Assembly: GCA_000751595.1 (NCBI GenBank)
Contig: CCMH01000009.1
Span: 124,001-188,000 of the forward strand
Direction: 5' to 3'
Length of the DNA: 64,000 bases
Source of the DNA: Weeksella massiliensis
Lineage (GTDB): Bacteria > Bacteroidota > Bacteroidia > Flavobacteriales > Weeksellaceae
Shown here: positions 61,809 to 64,000 of the stretch, in pieces
How the letters are laid out: every line of letters begins with the position of its first letter
How positions within the stretch are numbered: the first letter of the stretch is position 1
Program-made: the position numbers and the translations under genes
The notes under the pieces: generated by a model
Told to the model about the DNA's origin: nothing
Databases searched by the model: none
Seen by the model: the letters and a program-made list of their open reading frames with translations, nothing else

Positions 61809-63689
61809 ATGTTGAAGCAGACACTTCTCGTATGCAGTTTTTGCATAACTACTTTTGCTATGGCTCAGAATTATATGACGCCCGAAAAATTGTGGCAAGT
61901 GAAAAAGGTAAGTCCGGTAGGATTAACACACGATCAGAAAAATTTGGTGTACAAAGTTGCAACGCCTAATGTCGAGACACAAGAAGATAAGGTTGCTTAT
62001 TTTCAGGTTCCTTTGAATGGAGGTAAAGCGGTTGAGGTACAAGATTACGCTTCTTTGGTAATCGATAAAAACAAATCCAAAGACGGGTCTAAAACGCTCA
62101 GTACCGAAGAGGTGAAACTGCAACGTGTGTACGGAAAAGATTATTATCCGCAATATCCAGAATCGAATTTACAAATCTATAACGAGCTCAATTATCGTCA
62201 TTGGGATACTTGGAACAATGGAGAATTTACGCACGTTTTTGTTCAAAATAAAGACATCAAAAAAGATATTTTGGCCGATGAACCTTTCTCTGCTACCGAA
62301 TATATTTGGTCGCCAAATGCCGATAAGGTTTTGTATGTATCGAAAAAGAAATTCGGAACCGATTATGCGTTGAGTACCAATACTGATATTTATGCGTATG
62401 ACTTGGCTACAGGAAAAACCGAAAATCTTACCGAAGGAAAGATGGGGTATGATACGGCGCCAAGTTTTTCATCACAAAATGACTTTGCTTTTTTATCTAT
62501 GGAACATGATGGATATGAAGCAGATAAAAATGATTTGATTGTTCGTCGGGGAGATATAGAACTCAATTTAACCAAACATTGGGACGGAACAGTTTTCGGA
62601 TATCAATGGAGTACAGACGGAAAGAAAATATATTTCAATGCGCCGGTAGGAGGAACGGTACAATTGTTTTCGGTTGACGTTAATTTCAAAACCAAAAACT
62701 TACCAAAAATTACGCAAATTACCGATGGGCAATTTGATATTGCAGCGTTGCACGAAGTAGTTGGGGACAAGGCAATTGTGAGCAAAACCGATTTCAATCA
62801 TGCGGCAGAATTGTACACAGTTGATTTAAAAACAGGAAAACTTTCTGTTTTAACTCGTGAAAATGAAGCTTTATTTAATTCTATTGAAAAAAGTGAAGTT
62901 AAGAAAAGAATCGTAAAAACAACTGACGGAAAAGACATGGTTGTTTGGGTGGTATATCCGCCAAACTTCGATCCTACCAAAAAATATCCTACCTTATTAT
63001 ATTGTCAGGGAGGGCCACAATCGGCGCTTTCTCAGTTTTATTCTACCCGTTGGAATTTCCAATTGATGGCGGCGAATGGTTATATCGTGGTGGCACCAAA
63101 CCGAAGAGGAATGCCGGGGCATGGAGTAGAGTGGAATGAGCAAATCTCGAAAGATTGGGGTGGACAAGTGATGGATGATTATCTTTCTGCAATCGACGAT
63201 GTAGCCAAAGAAAGCTATGTGGACAATAAAAAATTAGGAGCCGTTGGAGCATCGTACGGTGGATATTCGGTATTTTATTTGGCTGGAATCCATAATGGAC
63301 GATTCAAAACTTTCATTTCGCACAATGGGGTTTTCAATCTGAAATCGATGTACGGAACAACCGAAGAATTGTTCTTTACCAATTGGGATGCTGGTGGTGC
63401 TTGGTGGGATACAAATAATGCTGCCGCACAGAAAACCTACAACCAATTCGATCCTAGTGCAACAGAAATGGTCAATAAATGGAATACGCCCATGTTGATT
63501 TATGTTGGTGGAAAAGATTACCGCGTACCGATGGGGCAAGGACAAGAAGCTTTTCAGGTGTTGCAACTAAAAGGGATAAAAAGTCGTTTGATCTATTTAC
63601 CCGAAGAAAATCACTGGGTGCTGAAACCTCAAAACTCATTGATTTGGCACAAAGAATTTTTCAAATGGTTGAAAGAAACCATGAACTAA
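61809..63689 (+). CDS. S9-family serine peptidase (prolyl oligopeptidase/DPP-like), exported
   Basis: 626 aa from ATG 61809, which opens a signal peptide (LLVCSFCITTFAMAQ). The N-terminal half is a beta-propeller with repeated blades (EYIWSPNADKVLYV, FGYQWSTDGKKIYFNAP). The C-terminal hydrolase domain has YCQGGPQSALSQF, the nucleophile GASYGGY (Ser), GGKDYRVP (Asp) and ENHWV (His). It should cut peptides behind Pro or similar residues in the periplasm. The longer frame starting 33 codons upstream lies inside the preceding gene and is rejected. Confidence 0.92.
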   Translation: MLKQTLLVCSFCITTFAMAQNYMTPEKLWQVKKVSPVGLTHDQKNLVYKVATPNVETQEDKVAYFQVPLNGGKAVEVQDYASLVIDKNKSKDGSKTLSTEEVKLQRVYGKDYYPQYPESNLQIYNELNYRHWDTWNNGEFTHVFVQNKDIKKDILADEPFSATEYIWSPNADKVLYVSKKKFGTDYALSTNTDIYAYDLATGKTENLTEGKMGYDTAPSFSSQNDFAFLSMEHDGYEADKNDLIVRRGDIELNLTKHWDGTVFGYQWSTDGKKIYFNAPVGGTVQLFSVDVNFKTKNLPKITQITDGQFDIAALHEVVGDKAIVSKTDFNHAAELYTVDLKTGKLSVLTRENEALFNSIEKSEVKKRIVKTTDGKDMVVWVVYPPNFDPTKKYPTLLYCQGGPQSALSQFYSTRWNFQLMAANGYIVVAPNRRGMPGHGVEWNEQISKDWGGQVMDDYLSAIDDVAKESYVDNKKLGAVGASYGGYSVFYLAGIHNGRFKTFISHNGVFNLKSMYGTTEELFFTNWDAGGAWWDTNNAAAQKTYNQFDPSATEMVNKWNTPMLIYVGGKDYRVPMGQGQEAFQVLQLKGIKSRLIYLPEENHWVLKPQNSLIWHKEFFKWLKETMN

Positions 63690-63705
63690 AGAATATTTGA
63701 GAAAG

Positions 63706-63722
63706 GCTTACCATTGGTAAGC
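63706..63722 (+). terminator. Intrinsic terminator of the S9 peptidase gene
   Basis: GCTTACC-ATT-GGTAAGC followed by a T run. Confidence 0.8.
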
Positions 63723-63794
63723 TTTTTTCTTTTAAATTTGAGAGATATTGATTTTAGAAAGTTTTACCCTTTCCGAAATCATTAAAACTGCACT

Positions 63795-64000
63795 ATGAGT
63801 AGAGAAAATAACCGAATTTATTTTACCAACAGCCCTTTTAAGAATGGGCACAAAATCGTGGAATTTACCTGGAGAATGCATCTCGATGAGCATCTGAAAT
63901 TGTGGATGGATTTGCATTTAGAATCCGATAATTACGACGAAGAAGAAGAATACCAAGACGATGCCGATCTGATCGAAGATACCTCAGAAGAATACAGCGA
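63795..64000 (+). CDS. Small acidic cytoplasmic protein, N-terminal part (cut by the right edge)
   Basis: At least 68 residues from the ATG at 63795, open to the window end. It begins MSRENNRIYFTNSPFKNGHKIVEFTWRMHLDEHLKLWMDLHLE and becomes strongly acidic (DNYDEEEEYQDDADLIED). The first part resembles uncharacterised proteins of Flavobacteriia; I give no function. No signal peptide. The promoter is not clear. Confidence 0.6.
   Translation, partial: MSRENNRIYFTNSPFKNGHKIVEFTWRMHLDEHLKLWMDLHLESDNYDEEEEYQDDADLIEDTSEEYS

Noticed and set aside
1-64000. tRNA, rRNA, CRISPR arrays, insertion sequences and prophage
   Set aside because: I read the intergenic stretches for CCA-ended cloverleafs, repeat-spacer arrays, transposase motifs and long terminal inverted repeats and found none. 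A tRNAscan and IS search would settle it.

Overview
The window is about 36% GC by eye, densely coded, and from a member of the Bacteroidota, class Flavobacteriia; a Weeksellaceae-type (Empedobacter/Weeksella/Chryseobacterium-like) genome is my best guess. The support is: the fused lpxC-fabZ gene, the PorX (receiver plus PglZ) regulator of type IX secretion, ftsX-DUF3098-uppP-truB gene order, DUF4625/DUF6132/DUF3098 proteins, TonB receptors with a carboxypeptidase-like N-domain, and the Bacteroidota -7 promoter element TAnnTTTG in front of many genes. I see no rRNA, tRNA, CRISPR array, insertion sequence or prophage.

Layout. 1-16.8 kb is housekeeping: an AddA/UvrD-like helicase cut by the left edge, an outer-membrane barrel, Kdo transferase, a sugar aminotransferase and galE, NlpE-like lipoprotein, lipA, cinA, rluD, a PASTA protein, ddl, coaD, a lipocalin, then a minus-strand operon porX-tsaE-ald-DUF4258. 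16.8-24 kb is a plus-strand lipid A run (HD phosphohydrolase, lpxD, lpxC/fabZ, lpxA, efp, a second LpxD-like gene, sucD). 24-35.4 kb holds a YgiC/YgiB-like pair with an extra lipoprotein, a CoA transferase divergent from an AraC regulator, truB-uppP-DUF3098-ftsX, ksgA-mgtE and a histidine kinase. 35.5-41.3 kb has sucA-sucB, a formyltransferase-like gene and an N-acetylglucosamine-kinase-like gene. 41.4-46.1 kb is a minus-strand locus led by an ECF sigma factor and containing a TonB receptor flanked by two small exported proteins and a His-rich lipoprotein, probably for metal uptake. 46.6-50.8 kb is sdhCAB and a carbonic anhydrase.

51-56.8 kb is a sulfur/persulfide-handling region: an outer-membrane porin, an apparently exported metallo-beta-lactamase/rhodanese persulfide dioxygenase, TauE/SafE exporter, rhodanese, two small membrane proteins, thioredoxin and DoxX. 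Four promoters here share a palindrome GTAAC-N4-GTTAC (one with a mismatch) whose first base lies exactly 36 nt before the -7 box. This is the geometry of a Crp/Fnr-type activator at about -41.5 and defines a local regulon, although no regulator gene lies in the window.

56.9-60.1 kb is an AT-rich accessory island: one exported protein with a C-terminal membrane segment, followed by three tandem, diverged paralogues that look like secreted jelly-roll (C1q/TNF-like) proteins. 60.1-64 kb has a frameshifted haem-binding (Tll0287-like) lipoprotein gene, an outer-membrane protein, an S9 prolyl-oligopeptidase-family peptidase and the start of another gene.

Across the whole window a 15-bp word, TTTCGGTAGGATGAA (or its complement), recurs between genes, often just past stop codons, and also inside coding sequence in different reading frames. 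It behaves like an uptake-signal or architecture-imparting word rather than a protein-coding motif.
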